Below are positions 47,443 through 58,566 of a DNA stretch of 64,000 nucleotides, piece after piece. The stretch's first letter is position 1, and each line of letters opens with the position of its first letter. The stretch is from Agaricus subrufescens (Eukaryota > Basidiomycota > Agaricomycetes > Agaricales > Agaricaceae). The notes under the pieces are model-generated. The model saw only the letters and a program-made list of their open reading frames with translations. It was not told where the DNA came from and made no database searches. The translations under genes were made by a program, and so were the position numbers. Where the stretch lies: positions 1,364,001 to 1,428,000 of the forward strand of contig CM057065.1 of NCBI GenBank assembly GCA_029945375.1. Direction: 5' to 3'.

Positions 47443-47880
47443 TTAAGTACCTTAAGCCTGTCTTAAGACTGCTTATTGACTGCTTATTGAGCTGTCTTGG
47501 ACATCCTTATCACCCGACCTTAAGCCTGCCTTAAGACTGCTTATTGACTGCTTATTGAGCTGACTTGAACATCCTTATCACCCAACCTTGATCTGGACTT
47601 AGGTACCTTAAGACTGCCTTAGGCCAATTTTATGGAGTCATCTTGGACACCATTATACCTGAACTTATGAACAAGACTTATGCTTAACAGTATTAAGGCA
47701 AGCATAAGCCATGGTTAAGATTAGACCCTGGCTTATGCAACATTGCCTTATGGAAGCCTTAAACAATTGACTAAGTAGCGTAAGGCATGAATAAGGTGTA
47801 AAACATTTTCCTGATGCTTATACCCTTGTAAATACTAGCTAGCACATTTTCTATGCGTAAAACGGTGCGGGCCATATCAC
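47443..47880. repeat. TTAAG/CTTAT-rich region with a 68-bp tandem duplication
   Basis: CTTAAG, CTTAT and ATAAG motifs recur every 15-30 bases. Two adjacent copies of a roughly 68-bp unit (ACCTTAAGCCTG..TTATCACCC) occupy about 47451-47586. Such motif density resembles the subterminal region of a CACTA-type element or a non-autonomous derivative. The outer Copia inserted at its edge. No coding sequence was found. Confidence 0.5.
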
Positions 47881-48705
47881 CGGATGTGGGGAAACACTAT
47901 TCTTGAATGTTTACACCGCAGTTACGAGAAGTCCATCACCCAGATAGCAAAATGACCCTGGGGCAAAATAATCTCTGCCATACACTTTATTTGCTATTGA
48001 AGAGAGGACGGGTTCTTCAACAGTGTGAGGTTAATGACACAACCTCGAGGCTTCTTGACCAGAGTTTGTAGAGATTCAACCGAAGCAACGAGAGCAAGAG
48101 GAAAGGATGGAGACTGGCAAAGGGAGCAGGGGGTTGAGACAAGAGGATGGAAGACCGAGACGACAGTTAGAAGACTGAGACAACTGGGTTTTCGGACGAC
48201 GACTGAACAGCAGCGAGCAAGCAGGAGTGAATATTTGCCTATCCTACTACAGGTGTGTCCTTTATATGCGAAGAATTTTAGTGTAGAGAGTCGAGTGGTG
48301 AAAACCATCGACGACGGGAAAAAGGAACTGAAAATCCGTACCCATATGTCCGATTGGGAATAGAGTTTAGAAATTTCCCTGTCCTCCTCCTTAAAGAAGA
48401 GAGGGCCATCCCCCCCTCCATTCCCCAGCTACCAAGGTGCACGGCCGATGCAGTTGTCATGCATCGGAGAGACAAGTCCGAGGAGGAGCAATCGCCGTTT
48501 TCCACTCAATTCTTGAAAAGGGCTGCGCCTGCAATGACTCGTCGCTCGTAGATTAATTTCATCTTCAATTTTTGCGAGCTGTCTTGGGTGTAGGCCGCTC
48601 TGCGATAGTGCCAGTTGAGAGGGGGTGAGTGCGGGTGTTTGAGACGATGGTGGTTGGGGTGATTGGCTGATCTTTACGCGTTTAGGAAGTAGTGAGCGTG
48701 CTGCA

Positions 48706-49073
48706 TCAGTGAACCAGATCAGAGGTAATCCTCAGAAATCCAGGGGTAATCCCTCCAGTCTGGACCATGAAAGATCTCGAGACCTTGAGAGGTGGAACAT
48801 CAGAAAAGACAGAAGGTGTCTTAGGACAACTATCCCACCAGTAAAGTGATAGTGAGCGCCATGCTCGCCAAGGGGAACGAGGTGCCCGCAATGACAAACA
48901 CAAACATCAAGGCACATTTCTGCTCATAGCAGGACTGGAATGCTTGTGCGTTCGATCGGATTACTGTTTCAACTAGATATCCAGGCGTGACTATGATAAC
49001 CGGGGTCACATATACTTGTGCGATGTGCTCTTGTCTCGCACTTCCTTGACCCTTGGAGGCCAACAGAATCCAT
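48706..49073 (-). pseudogene. Relic of multi-pass membrane protein gene (copy 2)
   Basis: Nearly identical to the relic at 1760-2127, with the same missing N-terminus, disturbed start and truncated second exon. The intact relative is at 56847-57939. Confidence 0.7.
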
Positions 49074-49378
49074 CAGTATTTTTTCCTGCTACTAGCCGAG
49101 TCCTATATATGTTTTCGTTCCCTCCGCTAGTCCGAGGTGCTGCTGTGAGACAGCGTTATAGCCATCGCTCGCGGTTATAATTAGCACAAGCACAGCGATT
49201 GAGCGTGAGATGCCTCGTGCCCGTTGCAGCTGCTCTTCTTTGCCACTCAACCTTGTTCGCACAAATCCCCACTCACGAAACTCCAACTCAAAGAGGTGTG
49301 GTCCAAACGTTTCACCTTCGCAATTCTCGCAGCTGTCCTCTTGACACAAGTCCTCTGTTTATAGCACTCTCACCGGTT

Positions 49379-52300
49379 ATGAAGTTCAAAATCAAAATCC
49401 CCAAGTGGTTGAAACGCAAGCGTAGCAGCAACACGGTTGATCAGTCTGGGTTTGGGGGTTTCTCTGCATCTTTACCGGAAGTCTCAGGTATGCTTGTTGG
49501 TATTGTTGCATGGGAACGCACTCGAAGATCATGGTCGCCTCAGTTACTCCCCCACCCACCCAGCCTGCGCCCACCGCTATCATGCGCAATCAATCCATCT
49601 CCGAGGTTCCCTTTTCATCTTTACACAATGCATGGGGTACGTTTCTGTGTATACTCGTATAAGAACAGTCAGAGTTCATGACCGCCTCAGACCCTGTCAC
49701 ACCCGCCGAACCGACACCTATCGTACCCCACGAGTCCAGTGCCGAAAGTCATGTTTCGTCTTCACAGGATGTCCGAGGTGCGTTTTTGTGTGTATTTGTA
49801 TGAGGATAGAGTCAGGATTCATGATCGCTCCAGGCCTTCTCTCACCCGCCCTGCCGACGTCTATCACCCGCGTGATCCATGAACCCAGTGCTGAAAATCG
49901 TGGTTCGTCTTCACGGGATACTCGAGGTGTGTCTTTGTATGTATTTAAATGATGACAAGCGGGGCTCATGATCGTCGCAGCCCCGTCTAGTTCAAGCAAC
50001 TTCTTCAATGCAGCTCATGGCTTTCAAGTCTACGGTGGCAACTTCTATGGTGGTCCTGTCACGCAAATCCACGGAGAGGATAAAATACGCCGTAGTAAGA
50101 AACATCCTATCATTTCCTTAAGAAGCCAACTCATTCGCCTTATCCTCAGTGATGGAGTTACTTTTAACACATGTCATGGACGGTGCCGCATCAAACGATG
50201 CCTCCCGCAAGTATCGTCCCAATTGTCATCCCGGTACACGTGAAGCGATCCTCGGATGGCTCCTGGCTTGGTTCAAAGACCCCTCCCGCGCCGAATCTGT
50301 TTTTCTTCTTACTGGCCCAGCAGGCGTTGGTAAATCAGCCATCATGCAGACCTACACGGAAACCGCGGGTCATCGCGTCATTTCTGTGTTTATTTCGCGA
50401 CCAAATAAATGTAACGACCCGGACCGTGTCTTCACTACTATCGGATACCGACTTGCTGATGAAATCGAGGCATACCGCAACTATATCGTTGACCGTATTG
50501 CTACTAGCCCCGACATTCTCAACAAAGACATGCAGACTCAATTCCAAGTCTTCATCGTCGAGCCATTTGTAGTCAGGAAAGTCGGAGCTGATGGGCCGCC
50601 CTCGGCTATATTGCTGGATGGGCTTGATGAGGTCGAGGGTATAGACGCACAACGACAGATTATCCGACTCATTGGCACGTTTATCCACGAGCATCCGGAT
50701 GCACCCCTTGCCTGGATCATTGCGAGTCGTCCAGAGTTCCATATAACCAACTCGTTCAACCAACCACCAATGCAAGGGCGGTTCAAATCATACACCATCT
50801 CCATCGACGACCCTGATTCCCGCCAAGATGTTGCGCGCTTTTTGTATGACGGCTTCAACGACATACAACGGGACTTTGCTGACCTCATCCCCCCGACGTG
50901 GCCTGATGAAGAAAAGCTAGCGAAGCTTGTGGCTGCTTCATCTGGTCTCTTCATTTTCGCTCAAACTGCGCTTCGGTTCATCCAGGATCCCGATTACCCT
51001 AACCCTGCTTCACGCCTCGATCTTGTCTTATCCGTTATTGATCGTTCGAAGAATGCTCCTCGCGAAGAGCAGCCCTTCAAGAATCTCGACAACTTGTACA
51101 CCGAGATTCTCTCAAGAATCCCAGCGGGAGTGCTACCCACAACGAAACGCTTGCTGGGACTGGCGTTGGCATTCCGCAGTGACAGTTTTCTTGGACTCCG
51201 TACTAGGTCGAAATCTCGTACACTAAGAGGCATGGCTCTGATTCTCCAGCTCGATCCGGATAATGTCCGTCCCGCTCTCATCAACTGTATTTCAATGCTC
51301 AAGATACCGCGTCGAGAGGAAGCACATAAGACGCCGTTGACATTCCTACACGCTTCTTTTGCCGACTACCTGGTGGATGCGGAAAGATCGGGAAAGTTTT
51401 ATATTGATGTTGATCGCATTAAGAGCGACGTGTTACTGGGCTATGTCAAGTTATGGGATAGATATTCTGGCGGGGAATCAAGTACGTTCGAGTATACGAT
51501 CATTGTGTTTGAGGAATGCTTATACCGGCTTTCAGCAGGTGGTGCGAAATTTATCAGTGACGGAATGGCAAAACTCCCAGACAATGAAATTGCAGTGTTT
51601 ACCACAGGTATTCTTCAGGAGATGGGCGAAACACTACTAACCGGGATAGTGGAAAGGCATAAGACTCAGCAAGTGCTTTCTTCACAGTTGCATGAAAAGG
51701 ACGTTGAGTGTTTCGATGCGCTCCTAAATATCAACATGATCAGGCTTTGCAACCTCAGTGATGGCATGTGGACTGCCAACTATGGTGCTGGCATTGTATA
51801 TGAATTTGTTGCGGAGGCATTCAAGGCTTGGAAGGTAGTATCTGAGTCAATATTAAACATAGGAATGTCTGACTATTGTTACAGGATTTTCCAGACGAAC
51901 TTGGTAAAAGAGGAATGTTTCGAGAGGTCGAATATGGAGATATGAATATTGACTTGAACAATAATGGAATTTATATGGTTACACGAGTAAGTACATGAGT
52001 TGGTGAAGTCTGGTCTGTCATTGACTATTTCTCTTCCACAAATCTCATGGATCAGCGAGTAAGTACATGAGTTGGTGAAGTCCGCTCTGTCATTGACTAT
52101 TTCTCTTCCACAAATCCATGGATCAGCAAGTAAGTACATGAGTTGGTGAAGTCTGCTCTGTCATTGACTATTTCTCTTCCACAAATCTCATGGATCAGCG
52201 AGTAAGTACATGAGTTGGTGAAGTCCGCTCTGTCATTGACTATTTCTCTTCCACAAATCTCATGGATCAGCAAGTAAGTACATGAGTTGGTGAAGTCTGG

Positions 52301-53600
52301 TCTGTCATTGACTATTTCTCTTCCACAAATCTCATGGATCAGCGAGTAAGTACATGAGTTGGTGAAGTCTGCTCTGTCATTGACTATTTCTCTTCCACAA
52401 ATCTCATGGATCAGCTTGTAAGTACATGAGTTGGTGAAGTCTGGTCTGTCATTGACTATTTCTCTTCCACAAATCTCATGGATCAGTTTGTAAGTACATG
52501 AGTTGGTGAAGTCTGGTCTGTCATTGAATATTTCTCTTCCACAAATCTCATGGATCAGCAAGTAAGTACATGAGTTAGTGAAGTCTGGTCTGTCATTGAC
52601 TATTTCTCTTCCACAAATCTCATGGATCAGCGAGTAAGTACATGAGTTGGTGAAGTCCGCTCTGTCATTGACTATTTCTCTTCCACAAATCTCATGGATC
52701 AGCAAGTAAGTACATGAGTTGGTGAAGTCTGCTCTGTCATTGACTATTTCTCTTCCACAAATCTCATGGATCAGCGAGTAAGTACATGAGTTGGTGAAGT
52801 CTGGTCTGTCATTGACTATTTCTCTTCCACAAATCTCATGGATCAGGTTGTAAGTACATGAGTTGGTGAAGTCTGGTCTGTCATTGACTATTTCTCTTCC
52901 ACAAATCTCATGGATCAGGGAGTAAGTACATGAGTTGGTGAAGTCTGGTCTGTCATTGACTATTTCTCTTCCACAAATCTCATGGATCAGGGAGTAAGTA
53001 CATGAGTTGGTGAAGTCTGGTCTGTCATTGACTATTTCTCTTCCACAAATCTCATGGATCAGCAAGTAAGTACATGAGTTGGTGAAGTCTGGTCTGTCAT
53101 TGACTATTTCTCTTCCACAAATCTCATGGATCAGCGAGTAAGTACATGAGTTGGTGAAGTCTGGTCTGTCATTGACTTTTCTCTGCCACAAATCTCATGG
53201 AACAGGTTGTAAGTACATTAGTTCATGAAGTCTGGTCTGTCATTGACTATTTCTTTTCCACAAATTAGACACATCAGCCTGTAAGTACATAATTTGGTGA
53301 AGTCTGGTCTGTCATTGAATATTTCTCTTCCTTGAATTTGATGTCTGTGGTCTGTACTTACTATTTATCTTTCACATGATCAGGAAGTAAGTACATCAGT
53401 TCATGAAATGTAGTTTGTTATTCATCATCTTCTCTTGGCTTCACAAGGTTATTGATGATGAAACCAAACTGTTTCTACAACAATCACTGAATCTACGAGT
53501 TCTCATATGTGGAGCAACCCCTGGTGGCCAAGTTGCTCTTATTCCTGGAGATGGTCGGGGGCAGAAATACTGTATTGTTCCTTACCAACAAAGAACTTGA
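49379..53600 (+). CDS. NACHT-domain NLR-like protein with intron-like repeat array (copy 2)
   Basis: Same architecture as the 2435 gene. Proposed exons: 49379-49487, 49544-49636, 49691-49777, 49834-49926, 49981-50094, 50150-51834, 51885-51986, then the array, and the last exon 53448-53600. Exon lengths 1-5 and 7 equal those of copy 1. Walker A (GPAGVGKS), Walker B (ILLDGLDE) and ASRPE are intact. The final acceptor has changed from CTTCAG to CTTCAC, but AAG three bases on keeps the phase and costs one codon. The terminal exon (VLICG.TPGGQVALIPGD..YCIVPYQQRT) is conserved despite the array between, which argues it is translated. Downstream of ASRPE the protein differs from copy 1 at many positions (e.g. 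NSFNQPP for NTFKQPP); upstream, through the first half of the NACHT, it is nearly identical. Confidence 0.75.
51987..53447 (+). repeat. Tandem array of about 20 intron-like 72-bp units inside NLR copy 2
   Basis: Same unit as in copy 1 but far more uniform. Between 51987 and 53388 I count 20 GTAAGTA donors. Most units differ only in the triplet between ATCAG and GTAAGTA, which reads cga, caa, ctt, ttt, gtt, gga, cct or gaa. Nearly all units have TGA in the plus coding frame (GTA AGT ACA TGA), so read-through would stop in the first unit and splicing would be needed to reach the last exon. One unit near 53335 is fused by a deletion. The opposite strand is open for 364 codons as a by-product of the 72-bp period and the TGA/TCA choice. 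Confidence 0.9.
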
Positions 53601-54248
53601 AGTACATGAGGTAGAGGAAGTAAGTACACAATCTTTTCTCTCTTCCCCCACTGATCAACACAAATGGGATGTAGTCTGATACCGTCATATGCTACTGTTT
53701 CTTTGCTCCGTCTTTGTCTCATAAATGTACAACATATATCGATGGTGTCTTTTCAGAGTCTCGTCATCCTTACCCATTATTGGGAACTAAGAGGACCACA
53801 AATTTTGGCGTCTCGTCCTCCCAACTCTCACATCAACAATGGTATATCCCCCCATATTATATTCTCATCCACTACGCTCGTTTCAATCGCCATACACCTC
53901 CGATAACACTTATCACCAAACTTCAGTATTCCCCGAATTAATATGTATTACTTCTACTTAACGATATACTAAACGAATGCGAATACCAAAACGAGAAACA
54001 CACAAGCCCAAGTAACGAACATTAGAAGAAGCGAACCAAACGGATAAACGCATGTGTAGACAGCATCACCAAAACCTCGTACGCCTAGGTTCGACACCCG
54101 CGACAAACCTCCTCAACACAACGTTAGCCGTCAGACTTGAAAAGCCACTACCAACGAACAACTCTACCCACTGCGCAACATACATATCCATAGCCTGCGC
54201 AGTGTACCTGGTCTCCCATCCCAAATATAGATCCCGACCGGTCGAAAT
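53601..54248. other. Intergenic, convergent NLR / O-FucT-like (copy 2)
   Basis: Counterpart of 6768-7407; no supported coding sequence. Confidence 0.4.
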
Positions 54249-55834
54249 TTCATCCTAGTCCCACACAAGGTAAGTAGTCAAAATCTGTAAGTAAGCCGGA
54301 GTCGTTGTCGTTGTCGACGGCGGCGGCAGCGGGGGACGATGCGGCGGTGGATAACGATTGGGGGGTGTCGAAGTGCAGGCCCTCTTTAAGTTCTTGCAGG
54401 GATTCGGTGTCGCCATTGGTCATAATGTAGATTTTCCTCGACGTCTTTTTGATTTTTGATTTTGTTATTGGTGACGTTTTTGCTTCTACGAGTTTTAGCC
54501 TTTCGGAGCACCACTTTCACTACCCTCTGTCTTAACATATTGATATCGATGAGACAGTTCTCTGTGTATTGCTTCTTGAGCTCGTCCTTGGGTAAGACAT
54601 CTAAATAGATACTGTTCTTGGCAAAGAAACGGTCGGGGAGGGATGGGTGGGTGTTGTAGCCGTGGTATGTGGAGTTCCATGACGCAAGGTTGTCACAGTG
54701 TGCGACAAAATCGCTACAGCGGAGGTGAATAGCCAGAAGCGGAAGAGGATCAGCTTTTGTGACCGACGGCGTGGGTGACGGGTTAAGTCCGCGCCCAGTC
54801 CAGCGTTGTAGTGCGAGGGAGAGTTGCCGTTTCGAGAACTATGTGACAATAGGGGTTGATTTTTCGTCTCTGAGGTGGAGGCGGTGCAGTGATTAGTACA
54901 TGGTTTGCTGGAAGGCGTAATAGATCGGAGGCGACCAGGCAAAGTCCTTCAGGGAGGGGAGTTCACTATTGTCGGCATGATATCGTACACCTGTTGAGTA
55001 CCAAACAGCCTACGATAGAATTTAGGCGATATGCAAATAAAGTCGACAAAGTAAGCAATAATTACCGGATGTCAAAGAACTGAGGCGTGTCTTTGTTGAT
55101 TTCGACACAGCGATTGGGAATGCTGCGTAGTTTGTCGATGGTGTTGTGTCTATGATGGTGGATGAATGAAAGATGTAAGGGCCTGGGCATATGTGTTAGT
55201 AATGGTACCGGGAGACAGCTCGAGGGTGGGTATGTGCCATTGATGAATTGGTGTATGGACACCCGATGAGAGGGTTGGCGAGGGCAGAGAGAGGTGTTCG
55301 GGAGGGGATGCGTTTGCCGTTTGCATCACGCTTCTTAATGTTAGTTGTCGAACACGAACCTGACCGGTGGCATTCAGCTGTTTGACTCGAATTGTGGACG
55401 GAGCGCGAAGAGGCATGGACACTCACGTTCGATGTGAGCCATAGGCAAGCGGGTCTGTCATGACACGACATTTCCCCATACGGCACCGCATACTTGATCG
55501 GCGAAATATGCACACCCAGTACTCGAGCCTTCAGGGGAGTGTAGCGCTTCATTGTGCTGAGCAAAGGAGTCCTGGTAGGTGTTTTGGTTGTACAGCGACG
55601 GTAGGGAGAGCCCAAGATCGTAAGGCGACGGCGGAGGGGTTGCGCAAGGAATAGGGCGAGACGGACAGCCCGGGAGCAGGGCGGCCCGCACAGTGTGAGG
55701 AACAGCGCAAATCTTCGGGGAAACGCGAGTGACGCGTTCCTGGGAAAATGCCAGGAGCCCCGCTTCTTCCCCCCACCACCACCTCTGTCTATGCATCCAA
55801 CGGATAGTGGTAAGCATCGAGGACAATGGTGCAT
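54249..55834 (-). pseudogene. Decayed GDP-fucose protein O-fucosyltransferase-like gene (copy 2)
   Basis: Same ordered motifs as copy 1: a QHNEALHSPEG start; NRCVEINKDTPQFFDI near 55110; YHGYNTHPSLPDRF near 54660; LPKDELKKQYTENCLIDIN near 54570; IYIMTNGDTESLQELK near 54410. The adenine missing from copy 1 in the KDELKK segment is present here. However, the HLRRGD motif reads HLRCSDF, and further frame damage occurs after 'CLIDIN'. It is probably non-functional, by mutations different from those in copy 1. Confidence 0.6.
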
Positions 55835-56275
55835 GAATCACGCCTGATCCCTCCTCGTGCTGCATAGTGTCGGAGGCATCTCCACCACACAAGTTCCCAT
55901 GTCGCATCGACCATAGCACATACAGGTCAATCCCACCACAGTAACGCAAGGTAAGAAACCTTTTATTCCCATTTCCACGCCAGCCAGATGTCAACTGAAT
56001 CCACATGTCCCCAGTGTTGCTCTGACCTGGTCGGAGAGTCCCCTCCTTCGATGGAATGTCATCGCGTTGCCTTCTTCATTATTCAGTACACGTACCACAC
56101 TCAGCAAGCAAATTCTCGTGTATGCGTAGCTACCAGTCGTCAACATCGCCTATTCTGTTATCCGGCCTGGAACAATTGGCCGACTTTCTGTCATCTATGG
56201 TAAACAACCGCCATATTCAGTCTCGATCTTGGTGCTTACTCTTTTATAGCGACTTCCATTGGCGTCTAGTGATCT

Positions 56276-56470
56276 CCTGAAAAGGGCCGCGCCTACAATG
56301 ACTCGTTACCTGCAGATTAATCTCGTCTTCAAGTTTGCGAGCTGTCTTGGGTGTAGGCCGCTCTGCGATAGTGCCAGTTGAGAGGGGGTGAGTGCGGGTG
56401 TTTGGGATGATGGTGAGTGGGGTGATTGGTCGATCTTTGCGCGTAGGAAGCAGTGAGCGGGCTGGATAAG
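56276..56470. repeat. Third partial copy of the duplication-block start
   Basis: CCTGAAAAGGGC..GCGCCTACAATGACTCG and the following 190 bp align with about 1565-1755 and 48515-48700. It joins the right edge of duplication copy 2 directly and leads toward the intact membrane protein gene, so the block boundary here is a tandem junction. Confidence 0.8.
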
Positions 56471-56846
56471 AGCCTCGGCTACCACCGAAACGCGATCTGG
56501 TACAGTCCGAGAACCTTGTGGCTTGGATGTTCGGTGGTAGCCCCCGGGTCGCTGCTAAGTACAAAGCAATGGTCTTATTGTATATTACTGTGTTAAACAT
56601 CCTGATACAGAGATATAATAGCTTTATGGCCCAGAACTATCGAGCACAATCCATCTAGAAAAAATCTAAGGCGACACCCTATACTAATTATAAGTAGTAA
56701 ATTGATGCGACATAGGGCCTCTATCAATACAAATCCCAAGTGAGTGATCCCGAGAGACGTTCATACAATACACTCATTATTCACTACCCTGAGAGACGCT
56801 ATTTCTGAAATATCTGGTTTTCGAATGGTATCTGCTCGATTCCAGG
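56471..56846. other. Intergenic, 3' of membrane protein gene
   Basis: AT-rich sequence without a supported gene. It probably contains the 3' untranslated region of the minus-strand gene. Confidence 0.4.
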
Positions 56847-57939
56847 TTATTCAAAAGTAGCTCTTTCCACATCGATTTCCAATTGTTGTTCATCTCGCTG
56901 CCTAAATGCTCGGTCCATCGCAACTTGATAAACAATTAACACAGAGATAAATGCCTAGACAGAAATATAAATGCCTATACTCAATGAGTTAATACGGGGA
57001 ACTTACTTGGCAAGCCAAAACGAAGGGGAAGAAATTTGTTTTAAGTATGGGCAAGTAGAGATGGGCTACTGCGAGGATCGTAACAGGAGCGTTAATTGCC
57101 GACGATTCTAATAGAATACTGATCATGCAAGTGTGATGAAACGCCGTGAATTTTTGTCCGTGAAGGTGGATCAGCGTTTGCCTGTGGATGAACAGGAGGG
57201 TGACTATATAACCTGTTCCAAACAGGTTTAAAACCGCGTTACTTGTAATCGTAAGCGATTTGGTTATTGGAATCGAGCTCTTGCACCAGGAAAGGGTTTC
57301 ATATTCTCGGCATGCAGCAAATACTCCTATCGCAGAGGAACCTGCCCCTTCAATTTGATAATTTAGTCGAGGCAGATCGCTAGCCAGAGTGGCGTACCTA
57401 CGTTAATGCCCCAAAGAATCATAGGGATGATGTATAGCAATGCTTGCAATTTGTAATTGTTAGGTCCGAGAGCTCTCTGGACCATAAAACATCTCCAGAC
57501 CTTGAAAGGTAGAACATCAGAAAAGACAGAAGGTGTCTTAGAACAACTATCTAACCAGTAAACTGTTAGTGAGTGCCATGATCGCCAAAGGGAACGAGCT
57601 GTCCGCAATAGCAAACACATACATCAAAGTACTTTTCTGCTCATAGAAGGACTGCAATGCTTCTGCGTTCGATCGGATCAATACTTCAACTAGATATCCA
57701 GGCGTGATTATGATAACCAGGATCACATATACTTGTGCGATGCGCTTTTGTCTCGTGCTTCCTTGACCCTTAGAGGCCAGCAGAATCATGCACATGATCC
57801 CCAAGGTGATAAGTCCTCCCGAGAAAAGGGTTCCGAGGAAGGGCCCAATCGAGTTCACTAAATGCTCGTAGTGCAAAAGGCGAGCTTGATCCAGAGTCAT
57901 GGTATGCTCTATCGCGGTGGGAAATTGCAATATTGGCAC
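56847..57939 (-). CDS. Multi-pass (about seven-helix) integral membrane protein, intact
   Basis: Spliced minus-strand model: exons 57939-57556, 57500-57398, 57347-57007 and 56954-56847, with introns of 55, 50 and 52 bp, all GT..AG. It gives about 310 residues ending VERATFE-stop. Hydrophobic segments: FLGTLFSGGLITLGIMCMIL; VYVILVIIITPGYLVEVLI; LMYVFAIADSSFPLAIMAL; LLYIIPMILWGINVG; AVLNLFGTGYIVTLLFI; ISILLESSAINAPVTILAV; FFPFVLACQAFISVLIVY. The ILLESSAI helix and the VAMDRAF tail are typical of a large agaric family of seven-helix plasma-membrane-like proteins of unknown function. The start may be the ATG at 57939 or at 57900 (MTLDQARLL). This is the parent type of the two relics beside the NLR genes. 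Confidence 0.75.
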
Positions 57940-58566
57940 GCGGAATGTCAGGACTGTGTAAGAAAGGGCGAGGCGTCATTTCATGTGAGGGTTTGAGCCA
58001 TTTTAATAGTACGAGGCATTGACGCTATAGACAGAGAGAGGTCTGTTCAAAATGAAATTTTGGGGGCAGTCCAAGCCCGAAGGGAACAAGGACGTAATCT
58101 CAAACAGATCCGACTGCCTCTCGGCCACGGAATGATGACGAATGACAAATTCCTATCAATTTAGCATTTTGGAGTAAACTAGGGGAATTTTGCACCCAAG
58201 GAGACAATAATTTCGAACCACTGCATCCGAACAAGCCCTTGTTCTACACGCCCAACCCTCTGTTAGATCAACGAAACCCTTTTTAAATTGAGCTTGTCTT
58301 GATATGGCTAGGAGATGTCAAGGGGACCTGTCACTAATAAGAAATGGAAATTTGAAAATGACGGCTTCATTCATTTCTCGCAGACATGAGAAATAGATCA
58401 CGCTTTGGTTGTATTTGTGATAACCAAGCATTACTTACACATGAGACCTCGGAAGATATCATTGGGACATGATCGGGACGTAATTCTGCACGTCTTGTCC
58501 GTTTAGATGTTATATACATAGAGACGACCTAATTTAAAGGTAGATACAAACGAGATCATATATACT
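57940..58566. other. Intergenic, nothing recognised
   Basis: No domain-bearing frame on either strand. It presumably contains the promoter of the 57939 gene and the 3' end of the 58567 gene. Confidence 0.4.

Larger units (their letters stand above)
47881..56275. repeat. Segmental duplication, copy 2
   Basis: Colinear with 929-9470 and containing the same three genes. The right edge joins directly to a third, partial copy of the block start at about 56276. Confidence 0.9.

Noticed and set aside
52097..53191. 364-codon open frame on the minus strand made of 24-residue repeats
   Set aside because: It is explained by the 72-bp period and the TGA/TCA site; copy 1 breaks it in most units, no start or flanking exon is conserved, and the plus-strand splice signals are the stronger signal. 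Kept as a question in the findings, not as a gene.
54090..54130. tRNA-like T-loop (GGTTCGACACCC)
   Set aside because: No matching T stem and no acceptor, D or anticodon arms upstream.
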